A stretch of DNA of 64,000 bases, from the NCBI GenBank assembly GCA_002429315.1, contig DIZC01000043.1, positions 1 to 64,000 on the forward strand. The letters are read 5' to 3'. A program made the position numbers and the translations under genes. The notes under the pieces were generated by a model. It ran no database searches, was not told where the DNA came from, and saw only the letters and a program-made list of their open reading frames with translations. Source of the stretch: Alphaproteobacteria bacterium UBA6038. GTDB taxonomy: Bacteria > Pseudomonadota > Alphaproteobacteria > Micropepsales > Micropepsaceae. Below, one piece after another: positions 24,503 to 32,849 of this stretch (its first letter is position 1; each line of letters opens with the position of its first letter).

Positions 24503-25638
24503 ATCTCCGCCGGCCAGGTTTCCAGCACCTCGACAAAGCGCGTGAGCCAGGCGTTGGTCTGAAAGGCGTCGATCACGCGGTGGTCTATAGTGAGCGACAC
24601 GTACGCCATCGGGCGGATCTGGATGGTGTCGTCCCGCACCACGGCACGCTTCTCAAGCTTGCCGACGCCGAGGATCGCCGATTGCGGCTGGTTGATGATG
24701 ATCGGCGCCGCGAGCAGCGAGCCCGAGACGCCGTGATTGGAAATCGAGAACGTGCCGCCCTGCACGTCGGCTTGCACCAGCTTGCCGGCGCGCGCCTTTT
24801 CGGTGAGCTCGGTCAGGCCCTTTGCGATCTCGAGCAGCGACAAGCTTTGCGCCCGCTGGATCACCGGCACGATCAAGCCCTTTTCGCCCAACGCCGTGCC
24901 GATGCCGATGTTGATGTCGTCATAGAGTTCGATGCGGTCCTCGAGCCAGCGGCCGTTCACCGCGGGTGCGGCCTCCATGGCGGCGACGGAGGCGGCGACG
25001 AAATAGGCGGTGAAGGTAAGATTGGCGCCGGCTTCCGCAAATTTCGCCCTGTGCGCGTCGCGGTGCGCGGCGATGGCGCCGAAATCGGCTTCGAACACGG
25101 CGGTGACATGCGGCGCGACCTGAAGCGAGCGCGCCATGTGCTCGGCGATGCGTTTGCGCATGGTGTCGTGCGGCACGCTACGCACACCCGCGGCCGGTGC
25201 TTTGGCGCGCCGCGCGGCTTCCGCCAGAATGTCTTCGCGGGTGAGCCGCGCGCCCGCCACCGGGATGTCGCCGGCTTGCAATCCGTGCTCCTCCAGCAGG
25301 CGCCGAATGCCCGGCGGCAACGGCGCCGCCTCGGAGACCTTGGCAGGTGCGGCGCCCTGTTTCGGTGGTGCCGCCGGCGCGCGCTTTTCGGCAACCGGTG
25401 CAGCGGATTCGGATATGCGGCCGAGAACGGTTTCCGGTTCGACCTCCGCGCCTTCCTCGACCAGAATTTCCGAAAGCACGCCGTCGGACGTGGCGGCGAT
25501 CTCGACCGCGACCTTATCGGTTTCCAGCTCCACCACCGGATCGTCGACGCGAACGGCATCGCCGACTTTCTTGAGCCACGTCTTGAGAACGGCCCTGGTG
25601 CCTTCCTGGTCGGCGGGAGCGACGATATCGGTGCTCAT
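24499..25638 (-). CDS. 2-oxoacid dehydrogenase E2 component (dihydrolipoamide acyltransferase)
   Basis: A 379-residue E2 subunit. The lipoyl domain has the lipoylated lysine in VELETDKVAVEI, then a linker, a peripheral-subunit-binding domain (LPPGIRRLLEEHGLQAGDIP) and the catalytic domain with DHRVIDAF. The usual glycine after the catalytic aspartate (DG) is alanine here. The start at 25638 precedes the lipoyl domain. It follows the fused E1 gene across a palindromic repeat. No E3 (dihydrolipoamide dehydrogenase) gene is in the window. Confidence 0.93.
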   Translation of the reverse strand: MSTDIVAPADQEGTRAVLKTWLKKVGDAVRVDDPVVELETDKVAVEIAATSDGVLSEILVEEGAEVEPETVLGRISESAAPVAEKRAPAAPPKQGAAPAKVSEAAPLPPGIRRLLEEHGLQAGDIPVAGARLTREDILAEAARRAKAPAAGVRSVPHDTMRKRIAEHMARSLQVAPHVTAVFEADFGAIAAHRDAHRAKFAEAGANLTFTAYFVAASVAAMEAAPAVNGRWLEDRIELYDDINIGIGTALGEKGLIVPVIQRAQSLSLLEIAKGLTELTEKARAGKLVQADVQGGTFSISNHGVSGSLLAAPIIINQPQSAILGVGKLEKRAVVRDDTIQIRPMAYVSLTIDHRVIDAFQTNAWLTRFVEVLETWPAEI

Positions 25639-25677
25639 GCCGATGCCCAAGGCAGGACCGCATACTCAAGACATTCC

Positions 25678-25765
25678 GTCTTGGCCGCCCCGGTGGCGGC
25701 CATCCATGACCTCGATCTGAAACTGTGGGCATGGATGGCCGGGACAAGCCCGGCCACGACGATCT
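25678..25765. repeat. palindromic repeat, family 1, copy between E1 and E2
   Basis: Hairpins GGCCGCCCCGGTGGCGGCC and GGCCGGGACAAGCCCGGCC bracket the element, with CATGGATGGCC beside the second, as in the copies at 879 and 15995. It lies between the E1 and E2 genes, within one presumed operon. Confidence 0.8.
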
Positions 25766-25790
25766 GAAAATATGTAAAAGCGATTTGCAT

Positions 25791-27869
25791 CTAAGCGCCG
25801 GTGAGATCCCGGATCTTTTCCGCGATCGTCTCGCTGCTCGGCAGCGCCCATTCCATCAGCTCCGGATTGTGCGGACTGGGGATGTCGGGCATGGCAAGCC
25901 GGGTCACCGGCGCATCCAGATCGAAGAAGCATCCCTCCGCCACCACGGCGGCGATTTCGGCCCCAAAGCCGGCGGTGATCAGGTCTTCATGCACGATGAG
26001 GCAGCGGCGCGTGCGCTTCACCGACGCGAGCACCGCCTCGCGGTCCCACGGCATGAGCGTGCGCAGGTCGAGAATCTCCGCGGAATGGTTTTCGGCCACC
26101 GTTTCGCAGCGCTCCACCATCGCGCCCCAGGTGACGATGGTGATGTCGCTGCCTTCGCGCACGACACTTGCTTTCCCGAACGGCAGCACGAAATCATCAC
26201 CCGGATAAGGTCGCCGGGCGCTTGTCGCGTCCAGCATCGCGCGATGCTCGAAGAACATCACCGGATCGTTGCCGCGCAAGCTCGCGCGCAACAGACCCAC
26301 GGCATCCTCCGCATTCGAGGGCACCGCGACTTTCCAGCCGGGCGCATGCACGTATTGCACCTCATTGGTCTGGCTGTGCCAGGGATCGCCGCACTTGAAA
26401 AAGCCGATCGGCATGCGCACCACGATCGGCGCGGCGAACCGGTTGTTGGTGCGCCAGCGCATCGTGCCGCAATCGTTGATCTGCTCGGTCGCGGGATCGG
26501 CATATTTGCGGAATTGAATCTCGGGAACGGGGACGAGGCCCGCGAGCGCCATGCCCACGGCGCGGCCGATGATGCCTTCTTCCGACAGTGACGTATCGAA
26601 CACACGGGCCTCGCCGAACTTTTGCTGCAAGCCCAAGGTCGCCGCATGCACGCCGCCTTTCGGGCCGATGTCTTCGCCGAACACCGCCACGCGGGGGTTG
26701 ATGGAGAGCTCGTGTTCCAGCGTGCGGCGGATCGCCGTCACCATGTTGATGCGCTGGCCTTGCGCTTGCGACTCTTCGGTGGATGCCGGCGGCGCGTAGC
26801 CGTCCCGCTGCTGGCCGCCCTGCTGCTGCAGTTCGCCTTCGAAGAACAGGTGCCGCGACGTGCGCTGCAGATCGGCGACCGGGCGCGTTTCGGCTTCGGC
26901 GTACGCCGCGTCCACGTCGCGGTTGGCGCGTTCGGCGATGGAATTCCATTCACCCTCATCGCATTCCGCCGGCACGAGAAAGTCGCGCAGCTTCGGCAGG
27001 GGATCGCGCGCCCATTCGGACTTCACCAGCGCGTCCGGCTTGTAGGTTTGAGTATCCTGAAAAGAGTGACCTTCGAGGCGGGGCACGGTGAGGCGCAGCA
27101 GCGCCGGCGCGCGCCGCTCCCGCACGAAGCCAACCGTCGCGCCGATCAGCGCGCCCGCTTCACCCGGATCGGTGCCGTCGCCGGAGAGAACGTGCAGGTT
27201 GCGAAAGCTCTTGAGGTTTGCCGCAATGTCGCCGCCCGGCGTCTGGAGATGCGATGGAACCGAAATGCCGTAGCCGTTGTCCTCGATGAAGAACAGCATC
27301 GGCAGACTCAGCGTCGTCGCCATCGTCAGCGCCGACCAGAACCCGTTTGTCGCCACCGAGGCATCGCCGCCGAGCGCCACGCCGATGGAGCTTCCGTATT
27401 CCGCTTCGTTCAACACCGTGCGCCGGTATTCGATCGCCTGCGCCCAGCCCGCGGTCGGCGTGAATTGCGCGCCGACGCCACCGTTCATCGGCAGCGCGCA
27501 CGGCCCGTTCGGGTTGGGATAGTTGAACACCGCGCCGATGTCGCGCCCGTCCGAATAGCCGCCTTCGCGCATCAGCGACGAGCCCAGCGCATCGGCAAGC
27601 GGCACACCCAAGGTCAGCAGGACGGGCCGCGAGCGGTAATAGCCGCAGATGGCGTCGTGCCGGTCCGTCAGTTGCGTGCCGAGCAGCACTTGCGCGAGAT
27701 CGTGTCCGCGGGCGGAGAACTGGTAGAACATCTTGCGCGCGGGAACGAGCGTCTTCTCTTCCAGTTCATCGAGCGCGCGCGACACCTGCACGAGATAGGC
27801 AACGCGCCGCCAGTCGAAATGGGGATCGGGGCGGTTCGCCCTCACGTTTGACTCCGCGGCAGCAGACAT
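25791..27869 (-). CDS. 2-oxoacid dehydrogenase E1, fused alpha and beta subunits
   Basis: A 692-residue thiamine-diphosphate enzyme that joins what are usually two subunits. The alpha half (about 1-340) holds the TPP motif beginning GGDASVATNGFWSAL and ending in EDNGYGIS. The beta half begins near INMVTAIRRTLEHELSI and holds AVFGEDIGPKGGVH and EIQFRKYADPA. It decarboxylates a 2-oxo acid and loads the acyl group on E2. It resembles the branched-chain enzyme; next to the paa genes, phenylpyruvate is also possible. The gap to the E2 gene is filled by a palindromic repeat. Confidence 0.92.
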   Translation of the reverse strand: MSAAAESNVRANRPDPHFDWRRVAYLVQVSRALDELEEKTLVPARKMFYQFSARGHDLAQVLLGTQLTDRHDAICGYYRSRPVLLTLGVPLADALGSSLMREGGYSDGRDIGAVFNYPNPNGPCALPMNGGVGAQFTPTAGWAQAIEYRRTVLNEAEYGSSIGVALGGDASVATNGFWSALTMATTLSLPMLFFIEDNGYGISVPSHLQTPGGDIAANLKSFRNLHVLSGDGTDPGEAGALIGATVGFVRERRAPALLRLTVPRLEGHSFQDTQTYKPDALVKSEWARDPLPKLRDFLVPAECDEGEWNSIAERANRDVDAAYAEAETRPVADLQRTSRHLFFEGELQQQGGQQRDGYAPPASTEESQAQGQRINMVTAIRRTLEHELSINPRVAVFGEDIGPKGGVHAATLGLQQKFGEARVFDTSLSEEGIIGRAVGMALAGLVPVPEIQFRKYADPATEQINDCGTMRWRTNNRFAAPIVVRMPIGFFKCGDPWHSQTNEVQYVHAPGWKVAVPSNAEDAVGLLRASLRGNDPVMFFEHRAMLDATSARRPYPGDDFVLPFGKASVVREGSDITIVTWGAMVERCETVAENHSAEILDLRTLMPWDREAVLASVKRTRRCLIVHEDLITAGFGAEIAAVVAEGCFFDLDAPVTRLAMPDIPSPHNPELMEWALPSSETIAEKIRDLTGA

Positions 27870-28130
27870 GCGCTCAACTAAGATGGCCGGCGCGATGAAT
27901 TAAACGGATGCCCGGTTTGTTTTCAACAACGGCACCGCGAATGGCGCGCGCGCCGGCGCGGAAGCACGAAGGCCGCAACAACGCACGCCCACCGTGCTCG
28001 CATATCGATTCCCGCGACAAGTCTGCGCAAAGCCTTGGCGAAGCTGATTCTGCAACAATTGTAATGGGTTGGCAACGCAACCGAGAGACCGCCCGCGCAT
28101 TCTGGGGGAGCCCCCTCCGGAGTTTCTCAC

Positions 28131-29123
28131 ATGTTCAAGGGACGAATTTCACGACTGTTGATTGGAACGGCGCTGAGCGCTCTTCCCATGGCCGCGGCCG
28201 CGCAGACCTTCGACTTTACGCCCGATACGACGCGCATCCTTTCCGATCCGGCCTTTCTACCGCTGACCGGCCAGATCTATGGCGTCACCGATTATACCTA
28301 CACGGACGTCCATGGAACGTCCCGCGATTTCACCGGCGCCTTGCAATCCATGTCGCGGGAATGGAGCGACCAGATCCGGCAGACGCTCGCCTACGGCATC
28401 ACCGACGATCTCTCGGTGGGTGCAAACATCGCGTACGATCCGTTCGATGAGCACAAGCGCGAGCTCGTCGGCGGCGGTTCGGTCATTCAGAAGGATTCGG
28501 GTTTCGCCGATCCCACGTTCAACATCACGTGGCGGGCTTTCGACCAGGCCGTTCAACCGGTGAATCTCGACCTGTTCGGCTCCTATTCGCCGGACTGGAT
28601 CACGGCGAAAACGGCCACCAGCACCGATGACGGGACGATCGCCCGCGGCGGGCAGGCCGGATCGGTGGGTGTCGCGCTCAGCCATGTCACCCGAAGCTTC
28701 ACGATCTACGGAAGCTTTGCGGCGGATTTGTTCGGCAGGACCAAGGTCGAAAACCCCACGAACGATGCCGTGACGGAGACCGGCTCGCGCACGGATTACA
28801 CGCTGGCGCTCGATACCCAGACGCGGTTTACCGATCGTCTTTCGCTTAACGCCGGACTCGCGCATGTGTGGAACGCCAATGCGGCCGTTTTCAATTCGGC
28901 ATCGGACGTGACGCACCTCAATCAGCCGGAGAACGGCAACAATCTGCGGGTCGCGCTGAATTATCACCTGGTGCCGAACACGGTCGTGGCGTCGCTCACC
29001 TACGGACGCGATTTCCAGGAGAACACCAGAAACGTGTTTCCGGCGCTTGAAGCCGCCAACGATTCGCTGAGAAGCAGAGACGCCAACCTTTACGGCGCGA
29101 AGCTGGATTACGTGTTCCCGTAG
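28131..29123 (+). CDS. predicted outer-membrane beta-barrel protein
   Basis: A 330-residue secreted protein with a signal peptide ending at AAAAQ (about residue 24). The rest is rich in alternating aromatic and polar residues (YGVTDYTYTDV, LAYGITDDLSVGANI, FGSYSPDW, NYHLVPNTVVASLTYG), the pattern of a transmembrane beta-barrel. The last residues are YVFP, without a terminal phenylalanine. I do not recognise a specific family. It stands alone, divergent from the E1 gene, and ends before a hairpin. Confidence 0.7.
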   Translation: MFKGRISRLLIGTALSALPMAAAAQTFDFTPDTTRILSDPAFLPLTGQIYGVTDYTYTDVHGTSRDFTGALQSMSREWSDQIRQTLAYGITDDLSVGANIAYDPFDEHKRELVGGGSVIQKDSGFADPTFNITWRAFDQAVQPVNLDLFGSYSPDWITAKTATSTDDGTIARGGQAGSVGVALSHVTRSFTIYGSFAADLFGRTKVENPTNDAVTETGSRTDYTLALDTQTRFTDRLSLNAGLAHVWNANAAVFNSASDVTHLNQPENGNNLRVALNYHLVPNTVVASLTYGRDFQENTRNVFPALEAANDSLRSRDANLYGAKLDYVFP

Positions 29124-29139
29124 GTCCATTGTGGAGGCG

Positions 29140-29182
29140 CGTATGGCGCCGCCGCACATGGGGTGCTGGCCGGCGCCATACG
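29140..29182. terminator. hairpin between convergent genes
   Basis: A perfect 12-bp stem, CGTATGGCGCCG with CGGCGCCATACG, closes a 19-base loop. It lies between two convergent genes. There is no T-run, so it may be a bidirectional or factor-assisted transcript end rather than a classic intrinsic terminator. Confidence 0.6.
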
Positions 29183-29197
29183 GTCGGCGGGCCGCGC

Positions 29198-29752
29198 CTA
29201 ATGCGCAGACGCGTCCGACGCCAATATGTGCTGCTTCGGCGTCACGAAGCCATCGTCCCCGTCGTCGCGGGTGACCTCTCGCCGCTGGTGCCGGCGCTCC
29301 GCGCGGCCGTCGTCGCGCGCCAGCATGCGCGGAGCCGCCGCGCAGTCGGAGTAGCCGAGATCCTCCGACACCGCCTGTCCCGCGACGAAGTCTTCCAGCG
29401 ACTGCCGGTCTGACCCAAGCGCCGCGCCGAACGCGGCATAGGCGTCCGCGCAATAGGATTCGCTGTCGCCGGCGCTGCGCAACGACGAGCGGTTGGCCAG
29501 ACGCGTTTTGAACGCGTGATAGTCGGCGAGGCCGTCGTTCGGGTTCATGCGCAGGAAGAAGGCCTTCAACGCCTCGTCCGACGTCTGGAGGTCTCGCTGG
29601 TAGGAAACGACGAAGCGGTTGTAGAGCGAAATGGCGTTGCAGGAGAGGGCGGCGACCATCAATTGCTGCTGCACGGCGGCCACCTGCAGCGCGGTCATCT
29701 CCTCATGCCGCAGGCACGCATCGGCGAAGGCGCTCTGCACCGTCGAAACCAT
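29198..29752 (-). CDS. hypothetical protein, alphaproteobacterial type
   Basis: A 184-residue protein with an alpha-helical N-terminal part (ACLRHEEMTALQVAAVQQQL, then ALSCNAISLYNRFVVSYQRD) and a charged, low-complexity C-terminus (RDDGRAERRHQRREVTRDDGDDG). Similar uncharacterised proteins in rhizobia carry a signal peptide, but no convincing one is seen in front of this start. Four cysteines are present. It follows the MORN gene by 56 bases on the same strand and may share its transcript. Confidence 0.65.
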   Translation of the reverse strand: MVSTVQSAFADACLRHEEMTALQVAAVQQQLMVAALSCNAISLYNRFVVSYQRDLQTSDEALKAFFLRMNPNDGLADYHAFKTRLANRSSLRSAGDSESYCADAYAAFGAALGSDRQSLEDFVAGQAVSEDLGYSDCAAAPRMLARDDGRAERRHQRREVTRDDGDDGFVTPKQHILASDASAH

Positions 29753-29807
29753 CGCGATCCCTGCCGGCCCTCAAGATTGCCTTCATGCGCGAGCTCACCA
29801 CGCAAGC

Positions 29808-31619
29808 TCACGATGCCCGCACGCGCACGCACTGCCCGGCCGGCGGATCGCTGCGCACGAGGCGCGGAACCACGTTTCCGCCAGCTCCGGCGCAGGCAAT
29901 CCAGCGAAAGTCGTATTCGGCTTCGTGGAGGCTCGCCTGCGCGAAAAGCACGCCGAAACTATCCGCCGCAACCGCGCCGGCAATCGCTCCGGTGCCGCAG
30001 GAATTGCTCGCTTTGCCGCTCGCCGGCATCACGCAATAGGCGAATTGCACGGCAAAGCCGCAATGATTGCGGAAGCCCCAATTGGCTCCATCGGCTTCGA
30101 CACTCAGGCAGCGCGACGGCTCGTTCGGCGCCGATGAATCGTGGCCGGCACCTGCCGCTTGCGCATCGGCGGCCTGCGGCACAATCAATCCGTCGAGCGG
30201 ATGGATCTGCGCCGAACGCACGGCAATCGTCTGAATCGCGCCGGCGTCTCCGCTGCCGAGAGCTGCTGTTTTGGCCGGCGCGTCGCGATGGCTGCGTTCG
30301 CCACGGGCCTTGCGACGGGTCGCATCTTTCTTGGGCGCCTCGCCGGCGTTGTCCGCCTCCGCGGGCGCGGAGGCCCCGCAACCCGATGCAGCCGGATGCT
30401 TCGCGTCCACAACCCCCAGCCGGCTGGCATACGCCGCCAGCGCCGCTTCGCGATCGGCAGCGCCGAACGAATATCCTTCGCGGTACCAGGCGGTGCAGTA
30501 CGACGTCCGGGTGGGCAATGTCGTGGTAACGGACAAGCCGCCGGCGGCGTTCGGCGCCAGCAGCTCCGAATGACCATCGACAAAATCGACCGCCAATCCA
30601 CTGTCGGTCAGGCGGAAGAGGCCGGCGACCCGGGTGGCATCACCCGTGTCGGACACGGCGCCCTGCCGGCTGTTCAGGAAGGTGAAGTAGGTCTTCTGCG
30701 AGGCGGCCTCGGGGGTGGTGATTTCGCGCATCACGCCGTTGGCGGATACCGCGACGGCCATGCTGGACCCGTCCACCGCCACCAGCTTTTGTCCCGCAAA
30801 CGATTCGAGCCAATGCGAGACCGAGGGGGGAGCTGTGTCGGCGGCCGCGTTCTGTGCAGGGCCCGTGGCGGCGTGGCTTTCTGCAGCGGGTGCCGCCGGC
30901 GGTTTCGGCGACGCTGCCTCCGCAACACGCGCCAGTGCTGCCTTGGGCTCGCCGTCCACGAACTCGCCCTCGACGTTGCTGCCGTCCTTGCGGGTCAGCA
31001 CGCCGTGGCCGTTGGGGCGGTCGTTCTCCCATTCGCCTTCATACTTGCGACCGTCCGCCCAAACCTGCGTCCCGTGCCCGCTGGCCTTGCTGTCGCGCCA
31101 ATCGCCGTCGTAGCGGTCGCCATTTGCCCACACCACGGTGCCGCGGCCATTGAGCCGGTCGCTGGCCCATTGGCCTTCAAAGCGGTCGCCGTCGGCAGTG
31201 GTGAGCACGCCCTGGCCGTTGAAGCGTCCCGAGGCGGCGTTGCCTTCGAAATGAGCCCCGTCCGCCCAGTTGGCGCGCACACTGCCTTCCGCCGCTCCTT
31301 TTGCGAACGTGCCCGAAACCGACTCGACGAAGCGTCCTCGCCCGGTAAAGGTCGCGGTGCCCACGCCGTTCGCCATCCGGTCCACGCAGCCTCCGGACCA
31401 TGTCGCAAGGTCGGCTGGGTGCGGGTCGTTGTAGAAGACATAGCATCCGGTCTGAGGATCGATCAGCCAGTGCGGTGTATGGCCACTGTCGGCCCTCGCG
31501 TTTCCAGCAAGTCCCTCGGCTGCCGCAGCGGCCAGAATCGCCGCCGCGCACGCCGCTCGCACGCCCCACGCCATGGCAAGACCCCATCGGCCCCGCGCGG
31601 TCCGCCGCACGGCGCTCAT
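29808..31619 (-). CDS. secreted MORN-repeat protein
   Basis: A 603-residue protein with an N-terminal signal or membrane segment (about residues 18-40). Roughly residues 80-225 form a row of MORN repeats: GNAASGRFNGQGVLTTADGD, then FEGQWASDRLNGRGTVVWAN, YDGDWRDSKASGHGTQ and YEGEWENDRPNGHGVLTR. An alanine/proline-rich linker follows, then a region with about 9 cysteines (SGCGASAP, RNHCGFAVQFAYCV, SNSCGTGA, RWIACAG) that probably folds in the oxidising periplasm. MORN repeats bind proteins or lipids; the C-terminal part is not recognised. Cellular role unknown. Confidence 0.8.
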   Translation of the reverse strand: MSAVRRTARGRWGLAMAWGVRAACAAAILAAAAAEGLAGNARADSGHTPHWLIDPQTGCYVFYNDPHPADLATWSGGCVDRMANGVGTATFTGRGRFVESVSGTFAKGAAEGSVRANWADGAHFEGNAASGRFNGQGVLTTADGDRFEGQWASDRLNGRGTVVWANGDRYDGDWRDSKASGHGTQVWADGRKYEGEWENDRPNGHGVLTRKDGSNVEGEFVDGEPKAALARVAEAASPKPPAAPAAESHAATGPAQNAAADTAPPSVSHWLESFAGQKLVAVDGSSMAVAVSANGVMREITTPEAASQKTYFTFLNSRQGAVSDTGDATRVAGLFRLTDSGLAVDFVDGHSELLAPNAAGGLSVTTTLPTRTSYCTAWYREGYSFGAADREAALAAYASRLGVVDAKHPAASGCGASAPAEADNAGEAPKKDATRRKARGERSHRDAPAKTAALGSGDAGAIQTIAVRSAQIHPLDGLIVPQAADAQAAGAGHDSSAPNEPSRCLSVEADGANWGFRNHCGFAVQFAYCVMPASGKASNSCGTGAIAGAVAADSFGVLFAQASLHEAEYDFRWIACAGAGGNVVPRLVRSDPPAGQCVRVRAS

Positions 31620-31804
31620 ACGCCCAGGGGCAGCCTGCTGCTCCGCGAGCCCTCCGGCAAATCACGGCTGGCGCGAACGCAAACGAATCATTGCCAGATC
31701 CTCGCGACTTTTCGCGGAGAACGTTTGCAATTTAGCGACGCTGAACTTGGACGAGGATGGAGGGCGAGCGACGGTGCCCGCGACGCTGTGCAATGCGTCA
31801 GCCT

Positions 31805-32086
31805 TCAGGAGGCGTGAGTCGCCGGCGCCCGCTGCAGGCTCATCAGCATGAGGATGCTCAACAGTTCTTCGCGGCTGAGCGGCCCGTTGTCGGGCGAGGC
31901 CACCCCCGCCCGCGCCGCCACGCCGGCGGCATGGGTGTAAAGCTCTTCGCGTTCGGCCGGTCTGGCAGCGATCCCGGCGGCGATTAGATGCCGTGGATAC
32001 GCGTGATTCGTGGGCAGATTCTGCGCCGAGGCGGTCGTACACACCGAGCAGAAGGCGCCCAGCGCCCATACCGTGAGTTTGCCCAT
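31805..32086 (-). CDS. small secreted hypothetical protein
   Basis: A 93-residue protein with a signal peptide (LTVWALGAFCSVCTTASAQ, cleavage after about residue 21). The mature part is about 72 residues and helical (REELYTHAAGVAARAG, SREELLSILMLMSLQRA). A GGGTGGGG Shine-Dalgarno-like run lies upstream. It is divergent from the small secreted protein at 32334. Function unknown. Confidence 0.65.
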   Translation of the reverse strand: MGKLTVWALGAFCSVCTTASAQNLPTNHAYPRHLIAAGIAARPAEREELYTHAAGVAARAGVASPDNGPLSREELLSILMLMSLQRAPATHAS

Positions 32087-32265
32087 AGCCCCACCCGATC
32101 ACCTTTGCTCCCATGCTCATTGTGATCGGCGGCAACCGAATGTCGAAGGAAGATAGCCGCCTGGATGAACGACCGGATAAGTGTTTGGGTGGCTGTTTCA
32201 GAGAATTCGATTCAGTGTTGTGGTGGAGGGAGCGCAAGATATTTCGGCGTCCGCCTGCCGCTCAC

Positions 32266-32290
32266 GGAACTTCAGGCCCGGTTGTCCGTT
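32266..32290 (+). promoter_or_regulatory. EcfG-type (general stress response) promoter
   Basis: GGAAC at 32266-32270 and CGTT at 32287-32290 are separated by exactly 16 bases, matching the GGAAC-N16/17-CGTT consensus of the alphaproteobacterial general stress sigma factor EcfG. It is placed 44 bases before the start codon of the small secreted protein at 32334, a sensible distance. Confidence 0.65.
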
Positions 32291-32333
32291 CCCGAAGCGC
32301 AGAGGGCGAAACCAAAATCACGGGAGAATCTGG

Positions 32334-32594
32334 ATGAGGGAATTTGTCAAATTGGGTGCGGCGGCCGCCTTGGGCGTGACCGCCCTGGCGATCGCCGCCA
32401 CCAGCGCCTCCGCGGCGATCGTGTGCAACCGCGAAGGCGCGTGCTGGCACGTGCCGCGCGCCGAAGTCTATCGGCCCGAGTTCGGTGTGGTGGTTCATCC
32501 GAACAGCTGGCGCTGGGGTCCGCGGGAGCATTACGTGTGGCGCGAACACCCCGGCCGCGGCTACTGGCGCAATGGAGTCTGGGTCACGTTCTGA
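32334..32594 (+). CDS. small secreted protein under an EcfG-type promoter
   Basis: An 86-residue protein with a signal peptide ending at ASAAI (about residue 28). The mature part of about 60 residues is rich in tryptophan, arginine and histidine (ACWHVPRAEVYRPEFG, SWRWGPREHYVWREHPGRGY). GGGAGA lies before the ATG. It is followed by a strong intrinsic terminator, so it is a monocistronic gene. It resembles small envelope stress proteins of rhizobia; the function is not known. Confidence 0.78.
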   Translation: MREFVKLGAAAALGVTALAIAATSASAAIVCNREGACWHVPRAEVYRPEFGVVVHPNSWRWGPREHYVWREHPGRGYWRNGVWVTF

Positions 32595-32615
32595 TCCGGC
32601 AGGAATGCGAGAGAC

Positions 32616-32651
32616 AAAGGGCGGAGGCCGAAACGCTTCCGCCCTTTTTTT
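32616..32651 (+). terminator. intrinsic terminator
   Basis: The stem AAAGGGCGGA with TCCGCCCTTT encloses a 12-base loop and is followed by a run of seven T. It is the clearest rho-independent terminator in the window and ends the transcript of the small secreted protein. Confidence 0.88.
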
Positions 32652-32849
32652 GACTCCGCGAAACGCCGATTGCGCGCGCGGTTGCCGAAGCGACTGATTA
32701 CCGAAAGTTCATGGGTAAGCAGAGGTGGAAAGCACGTAATCGGTTTTCCCCCGGGCAGAGGCGATTGCCAAAATAGGATTCGGCAATTGGGCCGAATTAG
32801 AGGTAAGATGGTGTCCGGCATTTCTTGTTATGAAGCAAAGAAGAGAGAT

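Noticed and set aside
30141..31817. 558-codon open frame on the plus strand
   Set aside because: Antisense to the MORN-repeat gene; its periodicity reflects the MORN repeats.
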